Source: Desulfobacterales bacterium (lineage in GTDB: Bacteria > Desulfobacterota > DSM-4660 > Desulfatiglandales > Desulfatiglandaceae). From it: DNA of 22,390 nt. Location of the stretch: NCBI GenBank assembly GCA_022013615.1, contig JAKLQB010000285.1:1-22390 (forward strand), read 5' to 3'. The notes under the pieces are model-generated. The model was not told the origin of the DNA and searched no databases. It saw only the letters and a list, made by a program, of their open reading frames with translations. Position 1 is the first letter of the stretch. Each line of letters opens with the position of its first letter. The position numbers and the translations under genes are program-made. Shown one piece after another: positions 21,463 to 22,390 of the stretch.

Positions 21463-22390
21463 ATGAATCTTGGAAAATGCTTTGGTGCCTGTTGTGCTGT
21501 GTTTCTGTGTCTTACTGTGGGTGTTGGGTGTGTTACGCCCGGCACAAAGGCCACGGTTACCTCGGGTCAAGGCGGTCCCTCCATGGACGAAGCCCAGGCC
21601 GTTACGTACAATGGTCCCAAGGCAAGGATCGCCGTGTCCCGATTTAAAGACAAAACCGGTAAGGGATGGTATACAGGCAGGATCGGAGACGGCATGGCCG
21701 ACCAACTGGTCACCGCACTTTTTAACACCAACAGGTTTATTGTTCTGGAAAGGCAAACTGTGGGCGATGTGCTTAAAGAGCAGGACTTTGGCGCGTCCGG
21801 ACGCGTTAGCCAGGATACGGCTGCGGCTATCGGTAAGATAGAAGGGGCCGAGCTCCTCGTTGTTGGGGCAGTGACCGAATTTGAGGGCGCGGCATCCGGA
21901 GCCGGGGGTGGTGTAGGTGGTGTTGGCAAAGGAATTTTTGGCGCTATAATGGGTGGCTATAAGAAGGCCCATATGGCGATCGATTTGCGGATAATTGATG
22001 CCAGGACGTCCCGCATCGTTGCGGCTACCAGTGTTGAGGGAGAGGCCACGGATGTAAACCTTGGCGGGCTTCTCGGCGGCTATGGTGGCAGCGGTGCGCT
22101 GGCCGGCGGGCTGGGGGGCTGGAAAAATACGCCCACAGAGAAGGCCCTTCGTATATGCATAAAGGAAGCAGTTCAATTTGTCGTGTCAAAAACGCCTCAG
22201 ACATATTATCATCATGGCGGAAATGCTCCTGCTCCTGCCCCTGCGACTTCCAGAGCCCCTGCCCCTGCCTCGCCCTCACCAAGCGTTGGCGGTGAGACGG
22301 TGATAGTACAACCAGCATCATTGAATGTTCGGACCGGCCCCGGGACTAAATACGGTATTGTCCTGGGAATTCAAGGGGGAGACGAGGATA
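21463..22390 (+). CDS. CsgG-like lipoprotein with C-terminal SH3-type segment, 3'-truncated by window edge
   Basis: The frame opens at ATG 21463 (GGGAGG 8 bases upstream) and stays open to the window end, 309 codons. An N-terminal hydrophobic segment ends in TVGVGC, a lipoprotein-like Cys near residue 26, although the -3 position is Gly instead of the usual Leu/Val. The body matches CsgG/HfaB-type outer-membrane proteins: RIAVSRFKDKTG, IGDGMADQLVTALFNTNRFIVLERQ, then GAELLVVGAVTEFEG and a Gly-rich loop, IDLRIIDARTSRIV and EKALRICIKEAVQFVV. A Pro/Ala-rich linker (APAPAPATSRAPAPASPSPS) leads to ASLNVRTGPGTKYGIV, the start of a bacterial SH3 domain. CsgG itself is the curli export pore, but no curli genes are visible, so a general envelope role is more likely. 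Confidence 0.85.
   Translation, partial: MNLGKCFGACCAVFLCLTVGVGCVTPGTKATVTSGQGGPSMDEAQAVTYNGPKARIAVSRFKDKTGKGWYTGRIGDGMADQLVTALFNTNRFIVLERQTVGDVLKEQDFGASGRVSQDTAAAIGKIEGAELLVVGAVTEFEGAASGAGGGVGGVGKGIFGAIMGGYKKAHMAIDLRIIDARTSRIVAATSVEGEATDVNLGGLLGGYGGSGALAGGLGGWKNTPTEKALRICIKEAVQFVVSKTPQTYYHHGGNAPAPAPATSRAPAPASPSPSVGGETVIVQPASLNVRTGPGTKYGIVLGIQGGDED

Noticed and set aside
21418..22176. Long minus-strand frame (252 codons) opposite the CsgG-like gene
   Set aside because: It is antisense to a well-supported gene with Shine-Dalgarno and promoter, has low-complexity Ser/Thr/Pro/Gly text and no family features.
21463..22390. Curli biogenesis locus
   Set aside because: Only a CsgG-like protein is present, with no csgA/B/E/F-like genes in the window.
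1..22390. CRISPR arrays, tRNA or rRNA genes
   Set aside because: No regularly spaced repeats of CRISPR type, no cloverleaf-like sequence and no rRNA-like segments were recognised by eye.

Overview
The window reads as chromosomal DNA of moderate GC from a Gram-negative anaerobe, most likely a Desulfobacterota (former Deltaproteobacteria) lineage. This is inference from gene content: the rlmE-yebC-ruvCAB cluster, a zinc-ribbon/FHA protein, a TRAP transporter with XRE-cupin regulators, a CsgG-like lipoprotein, and intergenic micro-repeats of the 'ggatactgg' and 'ggatgctgg' type. No rRNA, tRNA or CRISPR array was seen.

Layout. (1) 1-1078: the 3' two thirds of pyrG (CTP synthase), plus strand, cut by the window edge. 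(2) 1143-6568, minus strand: a membrane protein of the EI24/CysZ type, a 318-bp palindromic element (5515-5832), then a tight housekeeping cluster rlmE-yebC-ruvC-ruvA-ruvB, and a zinc-ribbon/FHA protein. (3) 6760-9439, plus strand: a two-gene module, a MoxR-type AAA+ ATPase overlapping a 608-codon protein with a TraB/TIKI-like N-terminal domain and a large unassigned C-terminal part. This is the best candidate here for a poorly described system. (4) 9440-10349: a scar zone holding two direct copies of a 45-47 bp repeat, a Phd/YefM-type antitoxin whose VapC-like toxin is cut after about 14 codons exactly at the second repeat copy, a small Cys-containing ORF, and a 46-bp relic resembling an IlvD C-terminus. 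(5) 10350-20952, minus strand: a catabolic cluster that reads, in transcription order, XRE-cupin regulator 2, a decayed ilvD-like pseudogene, XRE-cupin regulator 1, TRAP transporter (binding protein, small and large permease), a PPC/DUF296 protein, and a four-gene 2-oxoacid (acetoin-type) dehydrogenase complex E1alpha-E1beta-E2-E3. (6) 20953-21462: a regulatory and repeat-bearing gap. (7) 21463-end, plus strand: a CsgG-like protein with a C-terminal SH3-type segment, cut by the window edge.

How the genes fit together (inference): the TRAP system would import an organic acid, an IlvD/Edd-type dehydratase (now broken) could once have turned a dihydroxy acid into a 2-oxo acid, and the dehydrogenase complex would convert that to an acyl-CoA with NADH formation, under XRE-cupin control. 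Two same-strand fragments of ilvD-like sequence (about 83% identical over 46 bp) lie at both ends of this cluster, which suggests it was assembled or moved by recombination. The E3 subunit has a degenerate NAD-binding glycine motif, an oddity worth testing.
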